Shown here: piece by piece, positions 41,944-50,718 of the stretch
Layout: each line of letters starts with the position of its first letter
Position numbering within the stretch: position 1 is the stretch's first letter
Assembly: GCA_934546745.1 (NCBI GenBank)
Contig: CAKTDV010000008.1
Location: 32,046-96,045, forward strand
DNA: 64,000 nucleotides
Direction: 5' to 3'
Source: an uncultured Desulfovibrio sp.
GTDB lineage: Bacteria > Desulfobacterota > Desulfovibrionia > Desulfovibrionales > Desulfovibrionaceae
The notes under the pieces: generated by a model
Database searches by the model: none
What the model was told of the DNA's origin: nothing
The model's input: only the letters and a program-made list of their open reading frames with translations
Translations under genes and position numbers: made by a program

Positions 41944-43444
41944 TGACGCACTCCAGATGCGGCGTATGCGGGAAAAGATCCACCGGCTGAAAGCCCTCAG
42001 GCGACCAGGCGCGCGCCAGCAGGCCGGCATCGCGCGCCAGCGTCGCGGGATTGCAGGATATATAGATGAGGCGATCGGCCTTCTGGCGCTCCAGCGCCGC
42101 GATGACATCCTCCCCCATGCCCGCGCGGGGCGGATCCGCCAGAATGACCTCATGTTCCACGGATAACCGCCGGATTACCCGGGCGGCGTCGCCGGCATGA
42201 TAGCACGCCCGCCGCCGGGAGAGGACTCTGGCATTCCGCGCGGCCAGCTCCGTTGCCTGGACGTCATATTCGACACCGCTCAGGCGCGCCAGCGCATCCA
42301 CGCACAACAGCCCGGGAGCGCCCGCCCCGCAATACAGATCCAGCAGCGACGGCGGCGACGGCGACGGCGATGGGGCAAGGGCGCCGGCCGCCGTCGCCGG
42401 CAGGCGGCCGTGAACGGCATGGACGGCCAGACCGGCCAGAATTTGGGCCGCTGCGGTGTTGACCTGAAAAAACGAGGCGATGTCCAGATCCAGACAGTGC
42501 CCCAGCAGCGGCATGCGCAGGAGAGCGGCGTATTCGCCCTCTTCCGGCAAGGCGCCCAGGACGGCGATACGGCGTTCGCCAAGCGCCAGCCCATCGCGGG
42601 AGGTACGCTCCTCATGGACAACGCCTGTCAGGCCGGGAATATCTCGCAGGAGGGCTTCAGCCACACGGCGCACGGCGCGGCGCTGCCCGTCATCGCCCGG
42701 AGAGGTAAGCAGCAGGAGGGCCGCGCGCCAGCGGCCCGCGTCGTTCCAGACCGCCGCGTCGTCCGCGCGCGGCGCGCGCGTTTCAGGCCAATGAAGACGC
42801 AGGACGGCACTGCGCCAGAATCCTGCCGCGCCCATCCGATCGCCGTGCCGATCGCCGCGTCGGGGCGGAAGGCTGTAGGCCGGCAGGCCGGAGGCGGCGG
42901 CCAGCTCCTCAAGGCGCGCCACCAGGCGCGGCGCAAAGGGCGGCATCAGGGCGCAGCCGGGGACGCGCACGACGCCGTGTCCGTTGCGGCGCCGTTGCCC
43001 CAGCAGCAAGCGCCCGCCGTCGCCGGTACCGAAGGCGAATTCCATCTTGTTGCGAAAGCCCCGCGTCAGCGGCGAGGCCAGTGGCATGGCGACGGGCGCG
43101 CCCTCCAGGCCGCCGATCCGGCGCAGCGCCTGCCGCAGCATGTCTCCCTTGGCCCGCAACTGGGCCGCATAGGGCATCCGTTGCAGGGGGCATCCGCCGC
43201 ACTCGCCGTCGTGGGGGCAGAGGGGAGGTTCCTCTCCGGGAGCCGGGCGCGTCACCTCAAGACAGACGGCTTCCACATAGCGGGCCTTGCGGCGCACCGT
43301 CCGCGCGCGCACGCGCTGCCCCGGCAGCGCCCCCGCCACAAAAACGACGGGGCCGCCGTCACCCCGCGGGCGGGCCACGCCGCGCCCGTCATGGCTCAGC
43401 GACAGGATGTCGCAGAAAAAACCTGTTTCCGGGGCATTGTACAT
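41918..43444 (-). CDS. rlmD: 23S rRNA (uracil-5-)-methyltransferase, RlmD/TrmA family
   Basis: A 508-residue enzyme with an N-terminal TRAM-like RNA-binding domain (SHDGRGVARPRGDGG), an Fe-S Cys set (CPHDGECGGCPLQRM), FRNKMEFAFG, and the SAM domain LLDLYCGAGAPGLLCVDALA. The catalytic Cys is in YISCNPATLARD, with ILADPPRAGMG before it. It puts a methyl group on C5 of a uracil in 23S rRNA; U1939 is the RlmD target in E. coli, but the exact site is not readable. A short tandem (PSPSPSPPS) encoded by GGCGAC-type repeats lies before the SAM motif. Confidence 0.88.
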   Translation of the reverse strand: MYNAPETGFFCDILSLSHDGRGVARPRGDGGPVVFVAGALPGQRVRARTVRRKARYVEAVCLEVTRPAPGEEPPLCPHDGECGGCPLQRMPYAAQLRAKGDMLRQALRRIGGLEGAPVAMPLASPLTRGFRNKMEFAFGTGDGGRLLLGQRRRNGHGVVRVPGCALMPPFAPRLVARLEELAAASGLPAYSLPPRRGDRHGDRMGAAGFWRSAVLRLHWPETRAPRADDAAVWNDAGRWRAALLLLTSPGDDGQRRAVRRVAEALLRDIPGLTGVVHEERTSRDGLALGERRIAVLGALPEEGEYAALLRMPLLGHCLDLDIASFFQVNTAAAQILAGLAVHAVHGRLPATAAGALAPSPSPSPPSLLDLYCGAGAPGLLCVDALARLSGVEYDVQATELAARNARVLSRRRACYHAGDAARVIRRLSVEHEVILADPPRAGMGEDVIAALERQKADRLIYISCNPATLARDAGLLARAWSPEGFQPVDLFPHTPHLECVSLWRRGTA

Positions 43445-43577
43445 TTTCCCATCCTTCTTTATAATAGTTGCGCGCTATCGCAATGCGCCCTGGACACCCC
43501 CCGCAACAAACAGGGAAGGGGACCTTGCCAAGGCCGGATGCGGGCGGCAATCCCACCGGAGCCAGGCCCATCCGCCT

Positions 43578-43668
43578 CTCCCGCCCGCGCATGGGGCGGG
43601 TAACGTATGTGCTGAGATGTCCGTCATCGAGCGGCGCGCTCCCGCCCGCGCATGGGGCGGGTAACGTA
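43578..43668 (+). repeat. Two 30-bp direct repeats, each a hairpin, upstream of rplU
   Basis: The 30-base unit at 43578-43607 is repeated exactly at 43639-43668. Each contains CCCGCCC and GGGCGGG arms around GCGCATG, then TAACGTA. The second copy ends four bases before the rplU -35 box. Confidence 0.85.
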
Positions 43669-43672
43669 ACAC

Positions 43673-43701
43673 TTGACATTTTTTCGGGCCTGGGGCAAAT
43701 A
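43673..43701 (+). promoter_or_regulatory. Predicted rplU-rpmA-obgE promoter
   Basis: TTGACA (43673-43678), 17-base spacer, CAAATA (43696-43701), 28 bases before the rplU start. The -35 is perfect. Confidence 0.65.
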
Positions 43702-43728
43702 GACTTTTCTCTTTTCGGAGGTTACACC

Positions 43729-44037
43729 ATGTACGCGATTATCGAAACGGGCGGCAAACAGTACCGCGTCGAAGAAGGTTCCAGAGTTGTTGTGGAAAAG
43801 CTCGCGGCTGCCGCCGGCAGCGAAGTGAAGCTGGAGAAGGTTCTGATGATTGGTGGCGCCAGCTGCAAGATTGGCGCTCCCTATGTCGCCGGAGCCGCCG
43901 TGACCGCCGAAGTGGTGGAGCACAGCCGCGGAGCCAAGGTGATGGTCTTCAAACGCTGGCGGCGCAATGACTCGCGCAAACTGCGCGGGCACCGTCAGGA
44001 CTACACGACCATCCGCGTCAAGAGCATCAACGGCTAA
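43729..44037 (+). CDS. rplU: 50S ribosomal protein L21
   Basis: A 102-residue L21 of standard length. MYAIIETGGKQYRVEEGSRV is the canonical N-terminus, and VMVFKRWRRNDSRKLRGHRQ binds 23S rRNA. The start at 43729 follows CGGAGG. The frame is open further upstream, but through the repeats and promoter, so the longer form is rejected. First gene of rplU-rpmA-obgE. Confidence 0.97.
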   Translation: MYAIIETGGKQYRVEEGSRVVVEKLAAAAGSEVKLEKVLMIGGASCKIGAPYVAGAAVTAEVVEHSRGAKVMVFKRWRRNDSRKLRGHRQDYTTIRVKSING

Positions 44038-44096
44038 TTCCCCCGATACGGCGTCCTGCGCGCCGTACGGGAAGCAGCCCTTGCAAGGAGTATATC

Positions 44097-44366
44097 ATGG
44101 CTCATAAGAAAGCAGGCGGTTCCTCGCGCAACGGCCGCGACAGCGCGGGCCAGCGACGCGGCGTCAAGCGCTTCGGCGGCCAGCCCGTTCTGGCCGGCAA
44201 CATTCTGGTGCGCCAGCTGGGTACCCGCGTGTATCCCGGCGCAAACGTGGGTATGGGCAGGGATTATACCCTGTTCGCCAAGGTTGACGGCGTCGTGCGT
44301 TTTGAAAAGTTCATCCGCAAGCGTCGCGTTCTTACCCGCGTCCATGTGGATCTCCCGGCCGCCTGA
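44097..44366 (+). CDS. rpmA: 50S ribosomal protein L27
   Basis: An 89-residue L27 starting MAHKKAGGSSRNGRDSAGQR at ATG 44097 after AAGGAG. It contains GVKRFGGQPVLAGNILVRQL and VDGVVRFEKF. The N-terminal tail reaches the peptidyl transferase centre. The order rplU-rpmA-obgE is widely conserved. Confidence 0.97.
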   Translation: MAHKKAGGSSRNGRDSAGQRRGVKRFGGQPVLAGNILVRQLGTRVYPGANVGMGRDYTLFAKVDGVVRFEKFIRKRRVLTRVHVDLPAA

Positions 44367-44476
44367 GGCCTGGGACGTTCTTCACGCTGTCAAGAGGGAA
44401 GGGGCCGCAAGGCTTCTTCCCCTTTCCTGTTGTCCACACGGCGACACGTCCGCCGCCAACCTGCCCGGAGAGACGT

Positions 44477-45577
44477 ATGCGGTTTGTCGATGAAGCGAAA
44501 ATACTTGTCAAGGCGGGCAAGGGAGGGCATGGGTGCGTGTCCTTCCGCCGGGAAAAATTTGTGCCGCGCGGCGGGCCGGACGGCGGCAACGGCGGCGATG
44601 GCGGTTCCGTCATCCTGCGTGCGGAACCGCGCCTTCTTTCCCTGTATGATTTCCGTCTCAAGCGCGTGTATGAAGCGCGCAACGGACAGCCCGGCCAGGG
44701 AAGCCAGTGTGACGGACGCAAGGGTGAGGACATGGTGCTGTGCCTGCCCGTGGGGACGCTGGTCTACGGACGCGGCCCGGAGGGGGAATACCTGCTCGCC
44801 GATTTGAGCGAGCCGGGCGCGGAAGCCGTGGCCGCGCGGGGCGGTCGGGGCGGCAAGGGCAACGAACATTTCAAGTCCTCCACCATGCGCGCGCCGCGTT
44901 TTGCCCAGAGCGGCGAACCAGGCGAGGAGGCCGAGCTGCGTCTGGAACTGAAGATTCTGGCGGACGCCGGCCTGCTGGGCCTGCCAAACGCGGGCAAATC
45001 CACCTTCATTTCCCAGGTATCGGCCGCCCGTCCCAAAATCGCGGCCTACCCCTTCACAACGCTGACCCCCAACCTCGGCGTGATGATCGACGAATATGAT
45101 CCGGATCGCCGTATGGTCATTGCCGACATTCCGGGGCTTATTGAAGGTGCGCATGAAGGCCAGGGGCTGGGTATCCGTTTTCTCAGGCATGTGGAACGAA
45201 CCCGCTTTCTTGTCCATATCCTCAGCATTGAGGACATAGACGAAGAAAACCCCTGGGCCGGTTTTGATCTTATCAACGCGGAGCTGAAAAACTTCAGCGA
45301 AGAACTGGCCGATCGCCGTCAGCTGGAAGTCGTCAACAAGATCGATCTGGCAAGTGAGGAACGCCTTACCGCGCTCAAGGCGCGTGCGAACGCCGACGGG
45401 CGGGAGATCTTCTTCATTTCCGCGCGCGAAGGCACCGGCATCGACCCGCTGGTGGCCGCCATGTGGCGCTTGCGCGACGATGTTGCACCCCACGATCCCC
45501 TGCACCGCTTCGAACCCGCCGAAACGCTGGATAAGGAAGCGTTTCCGGATATCGAGGTCATCTATACCCGTGAATAA
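44477..45577 (+). CDS. obgE: Ribosome-associated GTPase ObgE/CgtA
   Basis: A 366-residue Obg GTPase. The Gly-rich Obg fold is evident (AKILVKAGKGGHGCVSFRRE, GGPDGGNGGDGGSVILRAEP), followed by the G domain: LGLPNAGKSTFISQVSAARP (G1), DIPGLIEGAHEGQGLG (G3), VVNKIDLAS (G4). It has a role in late 50S assembly and stress response. It precedes proB by 11 bases, another common linkage. Confidence 0.96.
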   Translation: MRFVDEAKILVKAGKGGHGCVSFRREKFVPRGGPDGGNGGDGGSVILRAEPRLLSLYDFRLKRVYEARNGQPGQGSQCDGRKGEDMVLCLPVGTLVYGRGPEGEYLLADLSEPGAEAVAARGGRGGKGNEHFKSSTMRAPRFAQSGEPGEEAELRLELKILADAGLLGLPNAGKSTFISQVSAARPKIAAYPFTTLTPNLGVMIDEYDPDRRMVIADIPGLIEGAHEGQGLGIRFLRHVERTRFLVHILSIEDIDEENPWAGFDLINAELKNFSEELADRRQLEVVNKIDLASEERLTALKARANADGREIFFISAREGTGIDPLVAAMWRLRDDVAPHDPLHRFEPAETLDKEAFPDIEVIYTRE

Positions 45578-45588
45578 GGAGTGCCGCC

Positions 45589-46770
45589 ATGTCGCGGAAC
45601 GAAGACTGGCATGAGGAGCGGCGACGCTGTCTCGAGCGGGCGCGCCTCGTGGTGGTGAAGGTCGGCAGCGCCGTTCTGGCCGGTGAGAACGGCCTGTCCG
45701 AAGCCGTCATGACCGGCCTTGCGCGCCAACTGGCGATCCTGCGCGGCAACGACGGGGTTCGCAAGGTTGTGCTGGTTTCCTCCGGCGCCGTGGCCGCCGG
45801 AAGGCGCGCGCTGGCCCGGCACGGCCGCGCCTGCGAGACGCAGGGGCTGGCCGCCCGTCAGGCCGCTGCGGCCCTGGGGCAGGCGCAGCTCATGCGCCTG
45901 TGGGACAAGGCCCTGCTGCCTTACGGCATTCCCGCGGCGCAAATATTGCTGACGCGCGACGACCTGCGGGCGCGGACGCGCTTTCTCAATGTGCGCAATA
46001 CCTTTGCCGAGCTGCTTTCCTGGGACGTCCTGCCCGTCGTCAATGAAAACGATACGGTCTCCGTGCGTGAACTCAAATTCGGGGACAACGACTGTCTTGC
46101 CAGCCTGCTGGTCAACCTTGTCGGCGCGGATCTGTATATCAATCTGACATCCGCGCCGGGCGTGTACGCCTCCAATCCTGACACCGACGCCGGCGCGGCG
46201 GTTCTTCCCTGCATCGACGACGTGGCGCGCCTTGACCTCGGGCGTCTGTGCGGCGGCAAAACGTCCGTAGGCACCGGCGGCATGTACTCCAAGCTGCTGG
46301 CGGCCCGTCGCGCCGCGCAACTGGGCGTCCCCACGCTCATCCTGCCTGGCAGGCGGGAAAACGTCATCGGGCGCGCATTGGCGGGCGAATGTGTCGGAAC
46401 ATGGGTTCGCCCCGCGGAACACGCCATTTCCCGGCGCAAGTTCTGGCTGGCCTATCAGACCGATCCGGCGGGGACGCTCTGGGTGGACGAGGGCGCGGCC
46501 AGCGCGCTTTCCGGCAAAGGCGGCAGCCTTTTGCCGGGAGGGGTGCGCCGCGTGGACGGCGTCTTCCAGAAAGGCGCGCTCGTGCGTGTGGCGCGCCTGG
46601 GCTGTGCCGACCCGCAAGCCTCCCTGGGGGTGGGGCTGACCAACTATGCCGCCGGGGAGTTGCGGAAAATCATGGGGCTGCGCCGTCATGAAGTCGCCGC
46701 CATCCTCGGTGACGCGCACTACCCCGAAGTCATCCATCGCGACAATCTTCTGCTGGATGCGGCGATCTAG
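45589..46770 (+). CDS. proB: Glutamate 5-kinase with C-terminal PUA domain
   Basis: A 393-residue enzyme that makes glutamyl phosphate, the first step of proline synthesis. The kinase part has VVKVGSAVLAGENGLSEAV, VSSGAVAAGRRAL and VNENDTVSVRELKFGDND; VGTGGMYSKLLAARRAAQLG contacts nucleotide. Residues about 290-393 form the PUA domain. AAGGAG precedes ATG 45589. The gene probably belongs to the rplU operon. No proA is in the window. Confidence 0.95.
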   Translation: MSRNEDWHEERRRCLERARLVVVKVGSAVLAGENGLSEAVMTGLARQLAILRGNDGVRKVVLVSSGAVAAGRRALARHGRACETQGLAARQAAAALGQAQLMRLWDKALLPYGIPAAQILLTRDDLRARTRFLNVRNTFAELLSWDVLPVVNENDTVSVRELKFGDNDCLASLLVNLVGADLYINLTSAPGVYASNPDTDAGAAVLPCIDDVARLDLGRLCGGKTSVGTGGMYSKLLAARRAAQLGVPTLILPGRRENVIGRALAGECVGTWVRPAEHAISRRKFWLAYQTDPAGTLWVDEGAASALSGKGGSLLPGGVRRVDGVFQKGALVRVARLGCADPQASLGVGLTNYAAGELRKIMGLRRHEVAAILGDAHYPEVIHRDNLLLDAAI

Positions 46771-46831
46771 CGCGCTTTCAGACGGGACATGCGGGGCGTC
46801 CGCCTTTTTCCACGGGCGCCCCACAAGATTC

Positions 46832-46883
46832 AGGCATGGTATTCCGCCCCCGCAAAAGACGCCATGCCTTTGCGGGGGCGGAA
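46832..46883. terminator. Overlapping hairpins between converging proB and the YbjQ gene
   Basis: TTCCGCCCCCGCAAA (46842-46856) pairs with TTTGCGGGGGCGGAA (46869-46883), a perfect 15-bp stem. AGGCATGG (46832-46839) can also pair with CCATGCCT (46862-46869), in the loop of the first hairpin, so the region could fold as a pseudoknot. There is no T tract. Confidence 0.7.
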
Positions 46884-46898
46884 CACCGGGATCGGATC

Positions 46899-47315
46899 CT
46901 ACATGTAGGGAACGATGTTCTTTTGCGGCAAACGGCCTACGCGCTGTTGCAGCATGAGCGGCATGGCGTCGGGATCGCTGGGATCATACTCAAACATGAC
47001 GGCCGTACCGTAGCAGGAAAAATATTTACTTCCGTCAGGATGAAACGCCACATTTTCCTGATAGCCCACGATGGCCTGCGCGCCCTTGCTCATGGCGCGT
47101 CCGGCCATGCCAAAAAAAGCCTCGTCAGAATCAAAGCCGCGACAGGCCACCAGCCCGAGGACCTTGGCAATCCTGCGATCTTCCATCTGGGATGTCGTCA
47201 CTACCGGGAAACGACCGGCCAGAAAAATTTCGCGTGCCTGCGCGCTGATATCCGACAGCTTGCCCTGCTTATTCTGCTTGCGCGTCTTCTTGTCGCCACC
47301 GAGTAAAAAGAGCAT
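46899..47315 (-). CDS. YbjQ-type heavy-metal-binding domain protein
   Basis: A 138-residue protein starting MLFLLGGDKKTRKQ at ATG 47315 with GGGAGG six bases upstream. Residues about 40-120 match the YbjQ/UPF0145 fold: VVTTSQMEDRRIAKVLGLVA, AMSKGAQAIVGYQENVAFHP. This pentameric fold is called a heavy-metal-binding domain, but its cellular role is not settled. The short basic N-terminus (DKKTRKQNKQGK) precedes the domain. It converges on proB. Confidence 0.72.
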   Translation of the reverse strand: MLFLLGGDKKTRKQNKQGKLSDISAQAREIFLAGRFPVVTTSQMEDRRIAKVLGLVACRGFDSDEAFFGMAGRAMSKGAQAIVGYQENVAFHPDGSKYFSCYGTAVMFEYDPSDPDAMPLMLQQRVGRLPQKNIVPYM

Positions 47316-47716
47316 GATCAACCTCCCTACAACCCGCGTCCCGCGGGACAAGTCCTTTTGAATACCCTTTTCTATGCAATACTGTTGCCAAAACAGTTTT
47401 CACCTGAAAAATCATAGGGATACGGACTCATCTCAAAAAATGCCACTTTTTTGACATGCCGCCGCGCCATTTCTCCGTCAGCGCGCCGCCTCCCCCGCCC
47501 CAAAAAGCACACGCCCCGCGCGGGGGCGGGGCGGAAAAAGGAATCTTTCAGGAGCGCGGCGTTTCTTGAGGCTTGGATGCGGGCGTGTACTCTCTCACGG
47601 CTCCTCCCCATCCCCCTCGATTCCTGGGGAAGAGGCGCCAAGGCCGTTGCCCTGAGGACGCCCACGCTCTGCGGAAAATCCGCTTGTGGAAGTGACAGGT
47701 TTCAAAAGCAAAAACT
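47316..47716. other. Intergenic region between the YbjQ gene and the redox cluster
   Basis: About 400 bases. It holds a palindrome ACTGTT-GCCAA-AACAGT near 47383 and a GC hairpin (CCCCGCCCC with GGGGCGGGG) at roughly 47490-47533, which may end the leftward redox operon. Frames here have no ribosome site or recognisable product. Confidence 0.45.
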
Positions 47717-49045
47717 TTACAGGTTGGTAACAATCCGCCGTTTGGCGGCGGAAGCGGCGATGGTGTCGCCCGCGGGTGTCGCCGTCAGGCGCAGACGGAG
47801 TTCCCCCGCGCGCAGGGCGTCGCCCACGGCGGCAATGCCTGTTACGGCTTCTTCCGCCGCCTGTACCGGCATACTTCCGTCAAGGGTGAGCAGATCGATT
47901 TCCAGCAGATTGCCGGGATCGTCCGGGATGAGGCGCGCGCTGACATTGATGACACTCTCAAGGGGAAAGAGCGCGGCATCCAGATCCGCCATTGCCAGCA
48001 GGCCGGAAGCGCCCAGGCGCACGCTCTCCGTGATTCTGGACGGAATGATGTCCAGGCGGCGCAACGCGCTGCCGCACGGACAGGCTCCGGGGAGAAAGCG
48101 GGACAGGTCGCCCGTGCGGTACCTGATGAGCGGCATACCGCCGCGGGACAGCGTGGTGACGGTTATTTCCCCCTGTCGCCCCTCTTCCACGGGCAGTCCT
48201 GTCAGAGGATCGATAAGCTCAATATAAAAATCGGCTTCCTGCAGGTGATAGCCGCAACGGGCCGGGCATTCCATGCCGCCGCCGAATCCGGATTCGGTCA
48301 TTCCGTAATATGTAATGACGTGGCAATTCCAGACCCGCTCAATGGCCTCGCGAAGCGGAGGCGACGCGCGATCGGTGCAAAGCAGGACATGCCGCAGGCA
48401 AAGGGGGGGGCGCTTGTGGTGCGCGGCATGATACTTGGCCAGGGCAAGCAGCTGGACAGGGACACCCACGGCGCAGGTAACGGCGTGTGTGCGCAGCGCC
48501 TCCAGCGCCTCGGGAAGACGCGAAACAAGCCCGAACCGCACAGGGACGGCGTCCAGCGCAAGCACGGCGCGGCACAGCAGATCTCCCACGCCGCCGGGCC
48601 TGGCGGCGGGCAGCAGGATAGCGGCGGCATCGCCGGGGCGCACGATTTGGGACAGGGAGACGGCAAAAATTTCCAGCGTTCTCGCCTGTTCCTCTTCGGT
48701 AAAGAAGAGCCGCTTTGGGGGACCTGTCGTCCCCGACGTTTCCAGCGTCACCGCATGGCTGATGGCGCGCTGGCTGAGACAGAGCATTTGCAGGCCATGA
48801 CGCCGTATGTCGTCCGGCGTTGTGAAGGGCAGCCGCTCCAGCTGAGCCAGATTGTCCAGCCTGGGGGCATGAGCCGCCAGATGGCGCTGGTAAAAAGGGC
48901 TGTGGGCGCGGGCCAGAGCCTGGACATCGTTAAGGCGCGCCAGCTGGTAGCGCCGGAGTGTCTGGAGGTTCAGCGGGCGGGACGGCTCGCTCCCTGTCCG
49001 CCGCGCGATCCAGGCGTCGTACGGCGTGCCGCACAGGGCGCTCAT
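47717..49045 (-). CDS. AMP-dependent CoA ligase, phenylacetate-CoA-ligase-like (DVU_1553-type)
   Basis: A 442-residue adenylate-forming enzyme. The P-loop-like motif is LETSGTTGPPKRLFFTEEE near residue 103; VITYYGMTESGFGGGMECPA and LIRYRTGDLSRFLPGACPCG are the A5/A8-type motifs of the PaaK group. The CPCG Cys pair is typical of this subfamily. It would activate an organic acid to its CoA ester through an adenylate. It is the last gene of a seven-gene leftward cluster and overlaps the radical SAM gene by four bases. The acid substrate is unknown. The DVU_1553 label is from memory of the Desulfovibrio vulgaris neighbourhood. Confidence 0.82.
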   Translation of the reverse strand: MSALCGTPYDAWIARRTGSEPSRPLNLQTLRRYQLARLNDVQALARAHSPFYQRHLAAHAPRLDNLAQLERLPFTTPDDIRRHGLQMLCLSQRAISHAVTLETSGTTGPPKRLFFTEEEQARTLEIFAVSLSQIVRPGDAAAILLPAARPGGVGDLLCRAVLALDAVPVRFGLVSRLPEALEALRTHAVTCAVGVPVQLLALAKYHAAHHKRPPLCLRHVLLCTDRASPPLREAIERVWNCHVITYYGMTESGFGGGMECPARCGYHLQEADFYIELIDPLTGLPVEEGRQGEITVTTLSRGGMPLIRYRTGDLSRFLPGACPCGSALRRLDIIPSRITESVRLGASGLLAMADLDAALFPLESVINVSARLIPDDPGNLLEIDLLTLDGSMPVQAAEEAVTGIAAVGDALRAGELRLRLTATPAGDTIAASAAKRRIVTNL

Positions 49046-50406
49046 GCCGGTGTTCCCGCGTTACGGTACAGGCCGCGCCCTGTCAGCGAGGTCAGGTTAT
49101 AGGCGCAAAAGGGGATGATACGTCCATCCGTGCCCACGGTGCCGATATGGCAGTCGCGCAGCCGGTTCAGATCAAGGTTCCAGATATCCTGAAAGGCCAT
49201 GGCGGAAATGCTCAGGGTATGGCTGCGCATCCGATCCAGCATGGCTTCCAGAGATGGCTGCGCATCGCCGCCGTCCCGTGTCGCCTCCCCAACCGCGCGC
49301 CATTGTCTGGCCATGAAATTTCGCGCATGCAGCGAGCCGTCGTTGCCGGGCGCCGCCTTGCCACGGTAGTAGGAGGCCAGATCGGAGACCCACGGTTGCA
49401 GGGTGCCATCTTGCAGGACGGCGATATTGGCGTGGAAGGAACAGTGGGCGTTTTCGCCTGCCGGGGGCAGGAAAGAGGACGCCCGCAGACGGCCGCCGGT
49501 CTGTTCCTCCAGAGCGCGGATAATTTCCGGCAGGGTCAGGCGATCCCCGTCCGTGGGAGGGGCGGGATAGCGTCCAAGATAGCCGATGGGTTGCAGATGC
49601 AGGCCCCGTACCTGGGGGACGCGGCGCAGGGCGTACCCGGCGAGGGCCCCTATCTGATCCGTATTCACCCCCGGAACCAGCGTGGCGGCCAGTACCACGC
49701 CGATGCCGTGCGCCGCGCAGTGGTCAATGGCCGCCTCTTTTATCCGCAACAGGGGCTGGTCGCGTGTTTTCAGAAAGACATTGTCGGTCAGTCCGTCAAA
49801 TTGCAGGAAGGCGCAGGCAAGTCCCGCCTCCTTGAGCCGCCGTACATACGCCGGGTCGCTGCCCAGACGCAGGCCGTTTGTGTTGATCTGGATGAAATCA
49901 AAGCCCAGGCGGCGTCCCAGGGCGACAATATCCGGCAGATCCTCGCGCAGGGTAGGTTCGCCGCCCGAAAGCTGGATGTTGCAGGGGCCGACGTGCGCGA
50001 GCAGATCGCGATACCGTTGTTCCAGAACATCCAGTCCGGGATCCGGGACATCTGTGGAGCCGGCATCGGCAAAACAGACGGGGCAGCGCAGATTGCAGCG
50101 CGACGTCACTTCCAGCAGCACGGCGCAGGGGGTTGCGCGGTGTTCCGGGCAGAGGCCGCAGTCAAAGGGGCAGCCTTCGCGGCGCGGCGTGGCGCACACG
50201 TCCGGGCCGGAGGCGCTGTGCGGATAGCCCCAGGTTTCGTAGGCCGGTTCGCCGCGCCAGATCACCGTGCGGAAGCTCCCGTGATCCGGACAGTGTTTGA
50301 CAAGGTACACATTGTCGCCGCGTCGCACATTCCAGGCCGGAATACGCCTGAGGCAGACCGGGCAGAGGCTCCGGGTGGCGTTCAGAACGGTTTCCCTGGG
50401 TGTCAC
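49042..50406 (-). CDS. Radical SAM protein, TrsS-like
   Basis: A 454-residue radical SAM enzyme. The N-terminus has a small Cys motif (CPVCLRRIPAW) and a second set (GCPFDCGLCPEHRA); the SAM cluster is EVTSRCNLRCPVCFADAGST, followed by NIQLSGGEPTLREDLPDI. The C-terminus has PAGENAHCSFHANIAVLQDG and IPFCAYNLTSLTGRGLYR. The NxxCSFH and FCAYN motifs recall radical SAM (seleno)protein TrsS; in this copy the relevant position is Cys, not Sec. The reaction is unknown. It is co-translated with the CoA ligase downstream, so both likely serve one pathway. Confidence 0.8.
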   Translation of the reverse strand: MTPRETVLNATRSLCPVCLRRIPAWNVRRGDNVYLVKHCPDHGSFRTVIWRGEPAYETWGYPHSASGPDVCATPRREGCPFDCGLCPEHRATPCAVLLEVTSRCNLRCPVCFADAGSTDVPDPGLDVLEQRYRDLLAHVGPCNIQLSGGEPTLREDLPDIVALGRRLGFDFIQINTNGLRLGSDPAYVRRLKEAGLACAFLQFDGLTDNVFLKTRDQPLLRIKEAAIDHCAAHGIGVVLAATLVPGVNTDQIGALAGYALRRVPQVRGLHLQPIGYLGRYPAPPTDGDRLTLPEIIRALEEQTGGRLRASSFLPPAGENAHCSFHANIAVLQDGTLQPWVSDLASYYRGKAAPGNDGSLHARNFMARQWRAVGEATRDGGDAQPSLEAMLDRMRSHTLSISAMAFQDIWNLDLNRLRDCHIGTVGTDGRIIPFCAYNLTSLTGRGLYRNAGTPA

Positions 50407-50439
50407 GGTGTCTTCCTCACGGCGGATCGCGCGGCGTGT

Positions 50440-50718
50440 TTACAGGAGCCGCTCAAACGCGGCCTTGCTGGCGTCTGCGGTGGCATCGGGGTAGGTGACC
50501 TTGAACGCGGTATCGCCTATGACGCCTTTGACCTGCGTACCGTCATCCCGTTCGGCGGTAAAATAGGGACGGGGAAAGTCCCGGCGGCAGGAGCAGGTTT
50601 TGCTGATCCCTTGCAGCCACAGCACAAAAGCGTCGTCGATCTTTCCACCCAGGCTGTATTGGTATACGGACTTGCTCACAAAGCAGTTTTCAAGTTTTTT
50701 GCAGGTAAAACCGCTCAT
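50440..50718 (-). CDS. Small conserved-looking protein of the redox cluster
   Basis: A 92-residue protein starting MSGFTCKKLENCFVSKSVYQ. It has four Cys: one near residue 6, one at 12, and CSC in KTCSCRRDFPRPYF. No membrane segment is seen. The ATG overlaps the stop of the aminotransferase gene by four bases, so it is a true member of the operon. I do not recognise the family. The spaced Cys suggest metal or Fe-S binding, or a sulfur relay with the neighbouring class V enzyme (inference). Confidence 0.6.
   Translation of the reverse strand: MSGFTCKKLENCFVSKSVYQYSLGGKIDDAFVLWLQGISKTCSCRRDFPRPYFTAERDDGTQVKGVIGDTAFKVTYPDATADASKAAFERLL

Noticed and set aside
42330..42400. GGCGAC tandem repeats as a possible mobile or regulatory repeat
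   Set aside because: They lie inside the methyltransferase frame and encode a Pro-Ser-rich linker; low complexity explains them.
43468..43728. An N-terminal extension of ribosomal protein L21
   Set aside because: The region contains repeats and a promoter; L21 is complete from 43729.
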